64,000 nucleotides of DNA from Vinca minor (GCA_026122235.1 JAOCZM010000201.1:4104501-4168500); one strand, 5' to 3'; positions 24,069-36,057 are shown, counted from the first letter of the stretch. Made by a program: numbers and translations. The notes: generated from the letters alone by a model not told the origin.

Positions 24069-24334
24069 ATGACATTAGAACAATGGTCCCCATCTTATCA
24101 GCAGCCAGAGAATAAAATCCCAAAATTATATACACACACAAAATACAAAAAGATTATGTATACAAAAATAAGCCTATTCACAAATTCAAGAACCTTAGTG
24201 TCGGTCCATCCCTAAGTTATACTCATTACAAGATACAAAGAATTGGACATGAATCTATATTAGGAGAAACGCATTTTAGAAAGGAAGTGGAAATTGCCTC
24301 CTCATTTTTATGCCTAAGTAGTCCAAACTTACTA
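23926..24334. other. intergenic, no gene seen
   Basis: Contains an (ATT)n microsatellite at about 24037-24067; otherwise AT-rich unique sequence. Confidence 0.4.
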
Positions 24335-24709
24335 CTACCTCCATTCCTAAATATAACACTTTTATAACATGTTATCAAAATTAAGGAAGCAAAAATTAAG
24401 ATGTTTTTATAATCAAAATATCAATATTACTCCCTTAAATAGTATTAGTGGTATACAAGACATATTTAAGAGAGTGGCCAATGAGGCATTGGTCTAGTGG
24501 TCAAGGCTGATGCCTCATGACGTAGAGGTTATGAGTTCGAATCCCTCTCCCATTTCTTGTAATTGATATGTCCCCTCCCCTAATAAATAATAATAATAAT
24601 TTTTTTTAAGAAAGTAATATTGGTATTTTAATTATAAAAATATATTAATTTTTGTTTTATTAATTTTCGTAATTTGTAATGAAAATCTTATATTTAAGAA
24701 TGGAGGGAG
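24335..24709. mobile_element. Stowaway-like MITE with nested SINE
   Basis: CTACCTCCATTCCTAAATAT at the left and ATTTAAGAATGGAGGGAG at the right are inverted, flanked by TA (24333-24334 and 24710-24711). Without the SINE it is about 235 bp, matching the element at 26977-27213. Confidence 0.8.
24476..24604 (+). mobile_element. tRNA-derived SINE, plus orientation, 11 bp TSD
   Basis: TSD tttaagagagt (24465-24475) and tttaagaaagt (24605-24615), ten of eleven the same. A box GGTCTAGTGGTCAAGGC, B box GAGTTCGAATCCC. Same family as the minus-strand copy at 1610-1744. Inserted inside a Stowaway element. Confidence 0.85.
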
Positions 24710-24715
24710 TATGAT

Positions 24716-26379
24716 TGATCAAATGATTCATAGGCATGAGATTATACTTATCTTCTTTGGCGGGGATTCGTTATCAATTTAATGCAAACATTAAAATGTA
24801 GTTGTGCTTGCCCAAACTTGCTCCTCTTATGTTCTTATCTATTTGTCAATGATAAATCATTTTCATTTTCCTACCTATAAATCAAACTATAAGACAGTAA
24901 AATCAAATCAAACTTAAATTATCTTTTTTCCTTTCATACCTTGATTTTGCACATCCATAAATTCCCTTTGTCTTGAGTTTATATGTTTTGTATTTGGATG
25001 GAGTATAGTCCTGGTTTGATATGATTTGAAATTCGGATCGAGGCTTCTTAAGCATTAATCATGTAGAATGACTAATTTTGATTTGAAGTCTCATACCAAA
25101 AATTTCAAACCAGATCTAACACAATATGACCCTATAATTTTGGGATTTGTTTTAGTATAGGCAATCCGACCCAATATATTTTTGACCCACTAGGTGTAGA
25201 AAGAAGTAAGGGGGTGAGTCGGACAGGGGTTGAAATCGTCATGTGGATATTTTTTTAAATTATATATACACGCGACGAATTGTGAGTGATTGAGTAAAAA
25301 AATATGAATATACACGTGTATTGACGATTTTTTAACATGGGAAGAAATTAGATTAATGGGTTTCCAATGTGTTTGGGAGGGATTCATTGTAGGCATAAGC
25401 AAAAATGTCACTTTTCAAGAATGTGGCTAAGGAATTATTGGTGCACACACACACTTGAAAGTCACTTTTAAGACCAACCCCATCAAAAGGAAGTCAACAT
25501 GTGTTTTAAGACATGAAAGTATATCGAGCTTGGTACTATGTACGAGAATTCAGTGGAAACTCAAAAAACATTATCAACTTTATCCATTCAAACACTCCCC
25601 TTTTTACGATAATTTTTATCTTGGTAGATGAGTAAATTTAAAATTTACGTTCAAGCCAAAAAATACAATACACGTAGAAAAGAGAATTGACTTTTAACAT
25701 ACGTGTATTATATTGATTGGTTTGGATGTAACTTTTAAACTTATTCACCTATCAAAATAAAATTTCTCCCTTTTAACAGTTTTGGCGAATCTGAAATATT
25801 ATTATTCTCTTAAGTCCGTTCGAATTGAATGTCCACTTTTTATATATAACATCCGCAGTTGATATTCAATTCCAAACAACGGGGGCACTTAAGAAGTTTA
25901 TCAAAGACCATGTTAGATTTTACTTCTCCGCTCCAAAATGAATGTTCTATTTTTATTTTTATTTGTTTTTCAAAATGAATATTTAATTTTAATTTTTTTC
26001 AAAATGAATGTACACTTACTCAAAATGAATGCATTTTGCCCTTAATTTATGTAACTAATTTCCTATATTTAAAAGATGCAAGCTCCACTAACTTATTAGT
26101 CCCACCATTGATATCAATAAGGATATTATATGGTAACTCATATTTAGTCAAACTACTCGTGGTGAAAGTCAAATATATACATTAAATTTGGTACATAAAG
26201 AGTATAATAAAGTGTCCAAAAATTATACCGAATGTTTAATAACAATCCATTTCCTATTCACCTCTTCACAGGTAAAGTTCTTACGACTTTGATAAATTTG
26301 TCAAGTGACTCATGGGTGTGATAGAATCTACGAACTAACTATTTAACAATTTTTCTAGTTATGTTAAAATAGATGTACT
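24716..26379. other. intergenic, no gene seen
   Basis: AT-rich with repeated AAAATGAAT-type phrases around 25940-26030 and short random open frames. No defined element. Confidence 0.35.
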
Positions 26380-26394
26380 AAAGTATAATAGTGT

Positions 26395-26547
26395 ATCACA
26401 ATGTCTATAGCCAGTGACGTGGGTTCGATACTCTCCCCATACATGGAGAATGCTTTAATCTCCTTTTCTAGGGTTCTCTCCTTCTCTTATTAGGCACTTT
26501 TCTCTTTCCTTCATGGGGCAACCGCCCAGCCGGACTTAAAAAAAAAG
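26395..26547 (+). mobile_element. tRNA-derived SINE (5'-truncated head), 15 bp TSD
   Basis: Perfect TSD aaagtataatagtgt at 26380-26394 and 26548-26562. B box GTGGGTTCGATACTC is present but the A-box part is short. The body has CTCCTTTTCTAGGG and CATGGGGCAACCGCCCAG, shared with the 31.0 kb SINE. Confidence 0.85.
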
Positions 26548-26976
26548 AAAGTATAATAGTGTTATTGTTTACTCTTTATGGCATTTATCCTTCGCCATTG
26601 TTTCAAATTACAAATCCTAAACTGAGTGTATAAAACTCTTAAGTTTGCTTGAAATGATTGGTACATTTTATGTGGTCAAGAAACATACCTATGAAATGTG
26701 AACCTTAGGCTTGTCTCAAATTACTAAAGTTTGTAGTCTTTTTAGTTATGTCCCCCACCAGAAGCAACCTTGTCTTTTCACATTTGATCTATTTCTCAAA
26801 AAAAAAAAAAAAGTGTTGGTTTTACTTTAATCTGATAGATTATTGTTTTCTTCTCTCTTCTTTTTATTTATTTTCACTTGTTTACTAGGGTAAACAAAAT
26901 ATTGATTCTAAGGCTGAAGTGAAGAATGATGATATGCTGAAAAGTAACATAGCTTTGTTCTAAGCATTTCTTATTA

Positions 26977-27213
26977 CTACCTCCATTCCTAAATATAAGA
27001 CTTTCAAGACAAAGTACGAAAATTAATAAAGTAAAATTTAAAGTATTTTATTAGTTAAAATATTAATATTATTATCTTAAGTAGAACTTATATGTTACTA
27101 ATTCTATTTAAGAAAGTAATATTGATATTTTGTTTAAAAAAATATCTTAATTTTTTTATTTTCTTAATTTTTGCTACTTTTTGTGAAAGTATTATATTTA
27201 AGAATGGAGGGAG
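26977..27213. mobile_element. Stowaway-like MITE, TA TSD
   Basis: CTACCTCCATTCCTAAATAT and the inverse ATTTAAGAATGGAGGGAG, with TA at 26975-26976 and 27214-27215. 237 bp. Confidence 0.85.
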
Positions 27214-27517
27214 TATGAAGTTTTGAGTTGCATTCATGTTTTTGTCTCTCAACAAATATTTGAAATACACATATTTAGAACAAAAGTTTAATTCAATATC
27301 AAAAGAGAAAGATCATCACTATTCCCATTCCTAATATAATTTAATTGTAATTTTTAACCCGTTAATTTACCACTTTATTGCAGTAGTATTACAAAGGGAG
27401 GTGGACCATTCCTAATGTTTATGATCCCATTCTCCATTCAAAACAATACCTGCGGACTCTATATATGTTGCTACTGTGACTGAAAGTATGGGGTTAGCAC
27501 GAAAAATTCAATTCTAG

Positions 27518-27655
27518 TGCCGTTCTTATGAGATTGGTTCTACATTTTTTTTCACATTAATTGTACGGGGTTTATATATAGATGTGGGTCCGCTCAATTC
27601 ATATGAGAAAGTTGTGGAGTAAGTACATAAGAAAAGTTATAGATTGAGTGACCCG
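27518..27655. repeat. ~120 bp imperfect palindrome, copy 4 of 5
   Basis: GCCGTTCTTATGAGATTGG at the left, ACATAAGAAAAGTTAT at the right, and AGATGTGGGTCCGC in the middle match the 10.1 kb copy in arrangement. Confidence 0.45.
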
Positions 27656-28242
27656 GTTAGCACCATTAGATCCGACCAGCAACCCAGCTTCCCACTATCA
27701 GATGGACTAGAAAAATTGAAAGAAAAAAAAACAAAGCACGAATTTAGGATCTTGCATCTAGTCTACCAACTATTATCCGTGTAGGTAAAAATCCAAACCT
27801 TGGGTTAATCCAAGTGCAAAATCGTTCCCAAGCTTTCCTTGGGTTACAATAGCAAGTTGTCCAGCTAAATTCTCCCTGTCCCCCACACTACGGCCGTCTT
27901 CTTCTCTGACTTCTTGAAATAAATAAATAAATAAATAACTAACCGACAGTTTTTTGAAAAATTTATATTACTATATTATCTCTATTTTCTTCCTTCATAT
28001 TCTGCACGACCTAAAAGTTTGAATTCTGATTAAAAGTAAAAATTTACACTTATGTTACGACATAGGTCAACTGTGATATCTCATTTCAAATGAGATATGT
28101 TTGAAATGTTTAACTAAAATATAAGTATTAAGGATGAGTCTAAGTTTTATAGTCACATCGAAATATTCATTTCAAATAGATAGTAGTGGGTATTGTCAGG
28201 TCTATGAGTCACGCTCTCGACCCAGGGGCACGGGGCGTGACG

Positions 28243-28465
28243 TTATAGATCACGCTGACCAGGAGGACGCGTGAGAAGTAAGTGTTACAATGTGCGCAGT
28301 GTGAGCCACCTCTAGAATCCTGATTCCCGACCTGGTGGACGTGTGCGAACTAAGTGCTACACTTGTGCGTGGTGGGAGCCACCTCTAGAATTCTGATTCT
28401 TGACTAGGCGTACGTGTGCAAACTAATTCCTACACTTTTGCGCGGTAGGAGCCACCTCTACAATC
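28243..28465. repeat. 73 bp imperfect tandem repeat, three copies
   Basis: The phrase GAGCCACCTCTA recurs at about 28303, 28376 and 28449, each 73 bp apart. The units also share GTGCGCGGT and GACGTGTGCGAACTAAG. Local GC content is higher than the surroundings. Confidence 0.8.
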
Positions 28466-28617
28466 ATGCACATCTGATTAGTCATGAACTAAGTATGTTT
28501 GTTAGGATCTTAAGAGGGATGAATGTGATACCTTAAAATTCTGTACACTTGCTTAGTTCTGTGCTAAGTATGTTTGAAATGCCTAACGAGTAGTGAGCGT
28601 AATACTCCTCCCACATG

Positions 28618-29243
28618 CAGTGACGGATGACCCTAGCGAATATTTTTTTTTAATTATATATGATATATTTTACTCTATTTAGATAATAAATGTATAAATG
28701 ACCCCACACAAAAAGTTTAATGACCCCACTAATAAAATAAACATTCTCAAAATTTTGATCAAACAGATAAAAATCCGTTCCGCACTGGAGCAATGGTGTT
28801 AACCATTCTTATTGTTTCCAGAAGATATTTAATAAGTAGCTTTAAATATTGTAAAGATTTAAAAATATTTTTTGTTTCTAGTCTTCTAGAAGATATTCAA
28901 CAAGTTGCCCTAAATAAAAAATAGTCTTGTCTCTCAGCTCTCAAGTCTCAATTCCTTCCCGCTTCGCGAGATATTTAACAAGTTGCTCTCAATAAAAAAT
29001 ATTCTTGTCTCTCAGCTCTCAAGTCTCAATTCCTTCCCGCGAGACATCTCATTCTCATTCTCAGTCATTTTTTTTATGTTGCATATTATTTGATAAAATA
29101 CAAAACTTGGGGAGGGGGTGCGAACTTGATAAAATACTCCAAACTACATATAAAATTACCATATCTATTAGTATTTTTAAAATTTTTGGACCACCTAAAA
29201 TCGTCTCTGACCCCACTGATCTCAAGTCCTGGATCTGTCACTG
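28618..29243. mobile_element. hAT-like non-autonomous element, 8 bp TSD
   Basis: TSD cccacatg (28610-28617) and tccacatg (29244-29251), seven of eight the same. Ends CAGTGACGGATGACCC and (reverse complement) CAGTGACAGATCCAGG. 626 bp. An internal 80-90 bp segment (CTTGTCTCTCAGCTCTCAAG and neighbours) is present twice, near 28926 and 29006. Open frames in it are not genes. Confidence 0.72.
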
Positions 29244-29251
29244 TCCACATG

Positions 29252-29787
29252 GAATACCTTTGAAAATGGAAAAAATGGGCCGTCACTAAACTTGGTGAGA
29301 GAGTGAAAGCTAGATGGTTTTTTTTTAGCGGGACAATAGATAGTACATTAGGCATGTTCTCTTGTACCAATAATTATGTGTGATGAATAAAATCCAATCT
29401 CATGGTCAAAACTCAAAACAACCCGAAATTTGCATCATCAAAGAGGCAACTTTGTTTACCAAAAAAAAAAAAAAAAGAGGCAACTTAGTTGAGATAAGTA
29501 AATGATGACTTTATTATTATTATTATTACTAAACTGAAAGTAGTTCACTATAATTGGTAACGTAATTTATGCTGTTTTAAAAGATATAATTTAGTTCATG
29601 ACGTATTAAAAGAAAAACATGATGTAATTTCTCGTTTTAAAATTTCATAAAGTAACAAATAAAAGTTAAGAAAAAATTAGATAATCAATTAATCATTTGA
29701 TTACACTTTATACTTAGTCATTAACAAGACGCTTGATTGTTTTGTCCAAAGATTTTTGAGAATTTTTTTCACGAAAATTACTCTATT
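29252..29787. other. intergenic, no gene seen
   Basis: AT-rich, with poly-A runs near 29461 and an (ATT)n run near 29511. No defined element. Confidence 0.35.
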
Positions 29788-29796
29788 CAATTTACC

Positions 29797-29955
29797 GGCA
29801 AAAAATCCTTTGTCCCCATTTGTGTGTGTCCCCGTGTCCCCAACCAATCACAATTCACCATGTGTATATATAATTGAAACAAATATTTATATAGTAAATT
29901 TTGATTGGTTGGGCACACGGGGACACACACAAATGGGGACAGAGGATTTTCACCC
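29797..29955. mobile_element. Mutator-like MITE with near-perfect arms, 9 bp TSD
   Basis: Perfect TSD caatttacc at 29788-29796 and 29956-29964. Arms begin GGCAAAAAATCCTTTGTCCC and (reverse complement) GGTGAAAATCCTCTGTCCCC and stay matched for about 60 bp. 159 bp total, so almost entirely foldback. Confidence 0.85.
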
Positions 29956-29964
29956 CAATTTACC

Positions 29965-31012
29965 CTAGTAGCTCAACAAGTAAAAAACATCCATCAATGG
30001 TTCCTCAACTCTTTCCAAAATTAGAGAAGGGGAAATAAATTTTTTTCTTAACCATTTGTATTTAGGGGAAAATTCTTGTATGGAACGGTTCCAATGGGAC
30101 ATGAGACATAAATACATTCAGGACTTACAATGCAGGTGGGTCCTGAATGATTTTATGTGAGAGGGAGTGTGGGGCCGGTCACATGGGACAGACTCACCCG
30201 TATTTAGGGCACTACTTTTATAGTGAAAAGAGCTTCCAAGAAAAGGTAAAAGTTGTTTCAAGGTCTATTTATAATTTCCCTTGAAAAGGAGTGAAAATCT
30301 TGCTGGTTTTTTACTGTCTAGCTAAGTTTAATTATAACGTGCAAGAAAAAGAAATGAACAATGAAGAAAATAAAATCAGTGTGGAAACAAGACATATTAC
30401 TCATGGGGAACAATGAAATTGAGGGACTTTGGGGAGGGTCCATTTGAGATGACCTTAATACATCTAATTAAAATGGACCACTGAATTAACAATGCCAAGA
30501 AACATAAGCACATGGATATCATATAAGTGTTAATTAAATCACACAACTAAAATTTAATTATCTCGAGTCTTGTCAAAGTATATGATCTTTGATGATGGCC
30601 ACAACAATCTTTACAATTTATTTTTGTGTAAGATTGCCTATAACATTTTTAATTATAGTATTTTTAATGTTTAAAGTTCGAATTACTTAAGAGGGAAATG
30701 TGAAAGCATATTAATCCTTCGGGAGATAAAAAAAAAGTTCAACGTTTATATTTTTGAATTTAAAGTTTATCTTATTCAATTAGTATATGTGATGTTTTAA
30801 AAAAAAATTAGATATGTCACACAAAGTGTTGTACAAAGTGATCTAAATTATCTCAACCGTTAATGGTGAAAGAAACATTTAACTTCAGTTGATTCCTTGA
30901 ACTTTGCTTGTTAGTATTAATAGAAACTTAAAATCTTGATAACAATGATTAGTAGTTTAAACATCTACGTTAAACATTCTTTCACCATTTGTTTTTCAAT
31001 TTGTGGTATTAA
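29965..31012. other. intergenic, with copy 5 of the ~120 bp palindrome
   Basis: 30077-30205 carries GGAACGGTTCCAATGGGACA and its inverse, with GCAGGTGGGTCCTGAA in the middle, matching the family at 10.1 kb. The rest is AT-rich with no gene. Confidence 0.4.
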
Positions 31013-31027
31013 CTAATGGTAATATAT

Positions 31028-31246
31028 GTCAAAGAGGCCGCAGCCCAGTGGGACAAGCCTCGACTCGTGACCGATAGGTCCCGAGTTCGACACCCTCCCT
31101 ATACATGGGACAAGCTTAAAATGTCTCCTTTTCTAGGGCTATCTCCTCCTCCTCCTCCTCCTCCTCCTGTGAAGCAGTTCTTTCTCCCCTTCATGGGGCA
31201 ATTGCCCAGTCAGGCTTCAAAAAAACAAAAAAACAAAAAACAAAAG
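31028..31246 (+). mobile_element. tRNA-derived SINE, plus orientation, 15 bp TSD
   Basis: Perfect TSD ctaatggtaatatat at 31013-31027 and 31247-31261. Head GCAGCCCAGTGGGACAAGCC and B box GAGTTCGACACC. The body carries a (CTC)n run and CATGGGGCAATTGCCCAG, then an A-rich tail. The open frame in it is spurious. Confidence 0.9.
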
Positions 31247-31261
31247 CTAATGGTAATATAT

Positions 31262-33165
31262 CGCGAAAAAAGGTATTAACAAGAGATTAAAAAAAGTGTC
31301 AATGGAAAGGACAGCATAGTAAAATACATGATGGATATTGACTTTAAGAAGAAGGAAATATTATAATAATGACTTAAAACACAAATTTTTTTTAATCTAT
31401 AAACCCATAATTAAAATACGAATTGTATGATGAAGGGGCTTTAACTCCATCAATTTATTAATCTGGTTGAGAAATCTATCTATTACAAAATATGTTAAAT
31501 TTAAGAAGTAGAGAAAAGATTAAGCTTATTACATCTACGTCATGTGCACTCAGCATTAAGACCAAAAGTGATGTCGTTGAAATGCTTCCCTTGTACAATA
31601 TCCCTTTAGCTTTATAGTGGGAAAATGATGAAGAAAACTTTCTTCTCAACCTTTACATGATAACCCTTTTACACAATGTTTGGGAGTGTGTTTATTAATT
31701 ATGCCCTTAAATTTAACTATTTGGGGAATCTAATTAATTATAGGGGTGTTCTTTGAGTTGAGTCTTGTCAATCAATGCAAATGCTAAAATAGGTGTCAAA
31801 GATTCATTGGATGAAACCTTAGCCAATTTGTAATGATCTTATTTTACATTAGAGGAGGAGAGAGTTTGGGGGACACTTAACATCTAATCAATTCAATTAG
31901 GACACTCTCTATAATTCCTTGATTCATTGTGTCTCCAACCACTCCCATCTATTCCTCTTACCTTTTCTTCCACATTTTTTTTTCTAAAATTTTGTTTTTC
32001 TTTAGTTAAAAAAGTAAAATAAAAAATAAAATATGATTGTTAGTACGAAAAAACCTTCCTATATTGAAAAATGCCAATTGGACACATAACGAAGATTGTG
32101 CTATATGAATGACAATTTTTAATGTTTGATAAATAATCTCAACCAAGAAAAAAATTTGGGGCCCAAAAAATTGGAGGATCTGTGCGGTCGATCACCTATT
32201 ATTTGACCTTAGCCGCTCCTGAACATGGTAATTGTTTCACCAGTCGTAATGTTAATAACTCTTTGAGTCAACCCAACCATCACAGGAAATGCCCTTAAGA
32301 ATGTCATAATGTGCGGAACGTGATCAAAAGTTGTCAAAAACCACCAGTCTCACGCTAATTTGATAAAATCAGTAGTTTAAAAATAATTTAGAGGCAAAAA
32401 AAGTTTTAAAAAAAAATTCTGACAAAAACATAAAAGTAAAAATAATTTATATACAAATATAGAATTTTCTTTCTAACTTTAAAATGTCTAAGAATCTTCT
32501 ATTCCCAACTTCTGTACCAATTCACGTGCCATCAATAAGAAATTCAACGTGTCAATTTTTTAATTGAGAAAAGATATTTTCTTTATTCACGTGGGCAATT
32601 TTAAGTGGTTAGTGGGGGTACATGTATGAGTATACAAGTTGAGTATAGACATTTTTTTTCCCTTTAAATTTGTTGGACCTTTACCAATGGCCCATATTTG
32701 AACCTGGACCATATAAATGGGCCTACTATCTCTTAGATAAATGGACAACCCACGTACACAAATTTAATGGGCCTATAGATGTCCAGAAGAAGAGTACGAA
32801 GCCTGTTCACAAACTTTTTCTAATAAGTTTTGATGGAAAATCAACTCATATGACCGTTATTTTGAGTCTGTTCTCAAAAGTATCTCACATTAATTAGGTG
32901 GGGTTTACCTTTAGATATAAACTAATGTGAAATGGTCGTGAAATCAGTACCAAAAGAACGATTCTATAAAATTTGAGTAACTCACTTTTGATATTGTCAT
33001 GATCTCTTTCATTGATTGTTTACATGAAAAGGTAGTTGAGAAAGTTTCCTTATGCTTTTGTTATATTCCCTCTCTTCCTTCATATAAGATTTTCATTAAA
33101 TACTGTAAAATTTTAAGTTCATTGAATTATGTGCTTTTAGAAAATTAAGGAAGCTTCTGTATACT
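31262..33165. other. intergenic, no gene seen
   Basis: AT-rich. 32160-32225 (TTGGGGCCC ... CTGTGCGGTCGATCACC) resembles the end of the 52.2 kb hAT-like element, but borders could not be set. Short open frames near 32.7 kb show no family resemblance. Confidence 0.35.
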
Positions 33166-33322
33166 CTTTGACATGGCCGAAAACGGGGGAGGGGGGGGGG
33201 ACGCCCCTTCTAGATTTTTAAAAATATTACTATTTATCGAAATTTTATATGTATTTTGAAAAAAATTTAAAAAAAATTCAGTTTCGCCCTCCCAACACCA
33301 AATTACTGGCTTTGTCCTTGCT
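33166..33322. mobile_element. probable decayed hAT-like MITE
   Basis: The interior TAGATTTTTAAAAATATTAC and the end CTTTGTCCTTG resemble the hAT-like MITEs at 10.9, 13.2 and 15.5 kb. No convincing TSD, so identity and borders are tentative. Confidence 0.4.
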
Positions 33323-33462
33323 AAATGAAAAGGTAATTCTCTTAAGATGTGAATGTTTTCTATTTTCTTCAAAAACTATGCAAGGACCCAGAGCTATCAA
33401 GTTGAAAGTACTCTTTTGAGATGCGTTTAAGTTTCAGAGAATAAAAATTACGTAAATTAATA

Positions 33463-33725
33463 CTTCCTCCATTCCTAAATATAAGACTCTTTAGACAATT
33501 TAAAAAATTAAAGAACTTGTCATTTACATCGAAAGTTTAAATATTACCCCCCTCTCACTTCTACAACCTACGAAAAGAAAGGGAAAAATAGGGATGGCAG
33601 ATGTGGCAAATAAAATAAAATGTCGAGAATATAATTGGAATAAATTGTTGACAACTAATAAAATAACTTTGAACGATAATTAATTTGAATACATATATAT
33701 CTTCTAAACGACAATTAAATGAACA
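33463..33725. mobile_element. Stowaway-like MITE related to the 21.1 kb copy
   Basis: The left CTTCCTCCATTCCTAAATAT follows TA. The right part CTAAACGACAATTAAATGA matches the 21.1 kb element, and the CACTA insert is absent. The right terminus is degraded. Confidence 0.6.
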
Positions 33726-33964
33726 CAACTTATGCATTCCGGCCCAAGATTCATATATATAGATCCGGGAACATTGTAGTCCTGGTAGGCCCACACTTGA
33801 GTTTAAATATTGCTTATTGAGATTAAGGTTAAGATGTGACAAAACTTCTGTTAGTAAGAATTTATATTGACACGGTCGTATTTCGGTTTTAGAAAACAGA
33901 ACGTGACAGGGATTGCTAAGTAAAAAGAAAAGTGGCTATCTAAAAGATTTTGAGAAAAATATAT

Positions 33965-34727
33965 TGTACTCCCTTTGATTCAAAATATTAGTTTTTTAGG
34001 AGTTTTCACACAAATTAAGATATTAATCTAAATGACTAAAATAACCCTAATTAATACTCCAAATAACATTAAATCTCTTCTCACAATCAACATCTCCAAA
34101 AATTGTTCAATCTTCCTCTTGTAACTATCATTTGCTACATTTAATATTCATCTTAATATTGATTGATTATGTATGATTCCAAGTAGATGCTTAGCTAAGA
34201 ACACGGAGTTATTAATCACAGTCAATTTTTTTTTAGCTAAGAACATAATCCGAAATGTTTTTTTTAGCTAAACTCCATTTTTAGTTCATATCCATGGAGT
34301 TATTAATCACGGCCAAAAAATTTTTTTTGTTTTGGTGGCAAAATTAAAATTTGAATTTGACCAAATAATCAAAAAAAAAAATCATGGAGCCTAAACTAAT
34401 TTTTTTTCCTCTAAACACGTGTATTTAAAAGGAGTAGTAACTAAAATTAGATGTACTCCACCTTTTTTTTATCAATGGATTCTAGTAGTAATAATTCTAA
34501 ATTTGACATCAATCTTCCACCAATAATTCTAAAGACCTATATTGTGAATCGGGGGGAGTATTGAATTGAATATTGTGATACGATTACAATGTATAATACA
34601 AGAGTCCTATACTAATAAGGAATTAAGTTACTAGTAACGAGAGTCTTATATTAATAAGGAAATTATTAGAATCCTAATCAAATCACAATCAAAGAAATAA
34701 AGGAAAACACATGTGATAATTCCAACA
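33965..34727 (-). mobile_element. LTR-like repeat (copy A) split by a Stowaway element
   Basis: On the minus strand it starts TGTTGGAATTATCACATG and ends CAATTCAATACA once the inner element is removed, so it has TG...CA ends. Copies at 37787-37974 and 46374-46527. I read these as solo LTRs or TRIM-like units. No internal retrotransposon domain is seen and a 5 bp TSD is not convincing. Confidence 0.6.
33969..34558. mobile_element. Stowaway-like element inside the LTR-like repeat
   Basis: CTCCCTTTGATTCAAAATAT after TA (33967-33968) and ATTGTGAATCGGGGGGAG before TA (34559-34560). Its absence from the copies at 37.8 and 46.4 kb confirms the insertion. 590 bp. Confidence 0.78.
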
Positions 34728-34787
34728 GTATCACCGAATTATTACATTGGTGGTGGAACCTCTATATGCAACCTGTAAATAGATAAG

Positions 34788-34990
34788 GGACTTTACAGGC
34801 TGAAATTAAATAGGTAAGGGACTTTACAGGCTGACCGAAAATTCCTGGGGGACTTTACAGGTTGAAATTAAACATTGGGGACTTTACAGGCTGAACGAAA
34901 ATTCTTAGTGACTTTACAAGTTGAAATTAAACATTGGGGACTTTATAGGCTAACTGAAAATTTCTAAGGGACTAAACAGACTGATTTCCC
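34788..34990. repeat. 30 bp tandem repeat, seven copies
   Basis: GGGACTTTACAGG-type units start at about 34788, 34818, 34848, 34878, 34908, 34937 and 34968. Two variants largely alternate (CTGAAATTAAACATTG and CTGACCGAAAATTCCTG), giving a 60 bp higher-order period. Confidence 0.88.
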
Positions 34991-35370
34991 TTTAAGGTTC
35001 ATATTTATGAATTGTTGTCGCAGTTAAATAAAAAAAAATGTTACGCCAACTATTTAGAAATTTTGGAAGTCACTTAGACATGCTTATGCTCTATCGATCG
35101 GCTCATGTTTCGAACTTTATTTAGAGTTTCCCTTTGGTTTTCCCTTTCTTGTGAAGTTTTTAGCTGCAACAGCACTAAATATAATGCCATGAGAGAAAGG
35201 GGCCACAACATGAACTAATTATTAAGCCTTCTTTTGGAACCTTTGTCCCAATTCGGTAATTCCCATCTGAGTGTTTTTAAGTTTTTTAATATTTTCTTTC
35301 GACAGATAAGGCCTTATTGATACTCCTTCCGTCTAATTAAACATTCAATTTCGGATAAAGAAAGTAATAT

Positions 35371-36011
35371 TTTTTTTTTTTGCTGAATAAATTTTGTTTT
35401 CATTAATCACAAATAGCCGAGGCCATTACAATGAAAGAAAACTCTGAAAATACAGAAATTAAAAGTTATACAATGGTTTAGAAAACCATGATAACAGACA
35501 AAAGCCACACCCAAGAAACTTAGATGGGTATGAGATACTAAGATTAAAACTAGTAAAATAAAACAAATACATAATCTTCGTCTTCGAAGCATCTTCAGCA
35601 GGATTCTTGAACCACAGATATAAGAGAAGATCAGTGTCAACATCATCCTTAGAATCGACAATTTATAGGACCATGGGCGTATCAACCGTCCTACAAATTG
35701 CCTCGGGAAGATGTAGAAAGCTGATAAAGGGTCCAGATCAAGTCCGGGTTGAATGACTTCTCCTAGAAGCAGAGAAAAATAGTCTAGATCTGAGACAAAT
35801 TTAACCTCTGTGTCTTGAATCTTGAAGAAAAGTACTTAGAAAGAAGTTCCATATGATTTGTGGTACAAAATAGAGTTATAAAAACTAACCAAAAGGACCA
35901 AGATTTGACAATTGGCCGGAGCCAATGGCCAAATCTGGCCAAAGGCAGAGAAACCAGGAAGAACAGCAAGAACGCAGGGAGGAGAGAGAAGAGAGAGAAA
36001 AAAGGAGAAAA
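35371..36011 (-). mobile_element. poly-A-tailed retroposed insertion, minus orientation
   Basis: Bounded by aaagtaatat at 35361-35370 and 36012-36021. The plus strand begins with poly-T, so the inserted RNA reads leftward: a pyrimidine-rich start, about 600 bp of body, and an end with AATGAAAACAAAATTTATTC before poly-A. The duplicated locus at 48.28 kb lacks it, confirming an insertion. The open frames (92 and 61 residues) match no family I recognise. It could be a truncated LINE, a non-autonomous LINE-like element or a processed transcript. Confidence 0.6.
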
Positions 36012-36057
36012 AAAGTAATATAAATTTTAAACTTTAAAAAAGTAATATAAATTTTCA

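Larger units (their letters stand above)
33870..35380. other. F-box sister locus that has lost its gene body (locus A)
   Basis: 33880-33966 (AACAGAACGTGACAGGGATT and flanks) matches 46545-46632 inverted. It is followed by the same LTR-like repeat as upstream of the intact F-box gene. Then, in place of the coding region, there is a 30 bp tandem array (34788-34990), and then sequence matching the F-box gene 3' flank (GGTTCATATTTATGAATTGT and TGTTACGCCA; compare 39309-39355). The two flanks are kept but the gene is gone, so I infer a deletion. Confidence 0.6.

Noticed and set aside
29005..29370. 94-residue open frames on both strands
   Set aside because: Lie across the end of a hAT-like element; composition is random.
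31145..31168. (CTC)n run as a regulatory GAGA site
   Set aside because: It is inside the body of a SINE with defined TSDs, so it arrived with the insertion.
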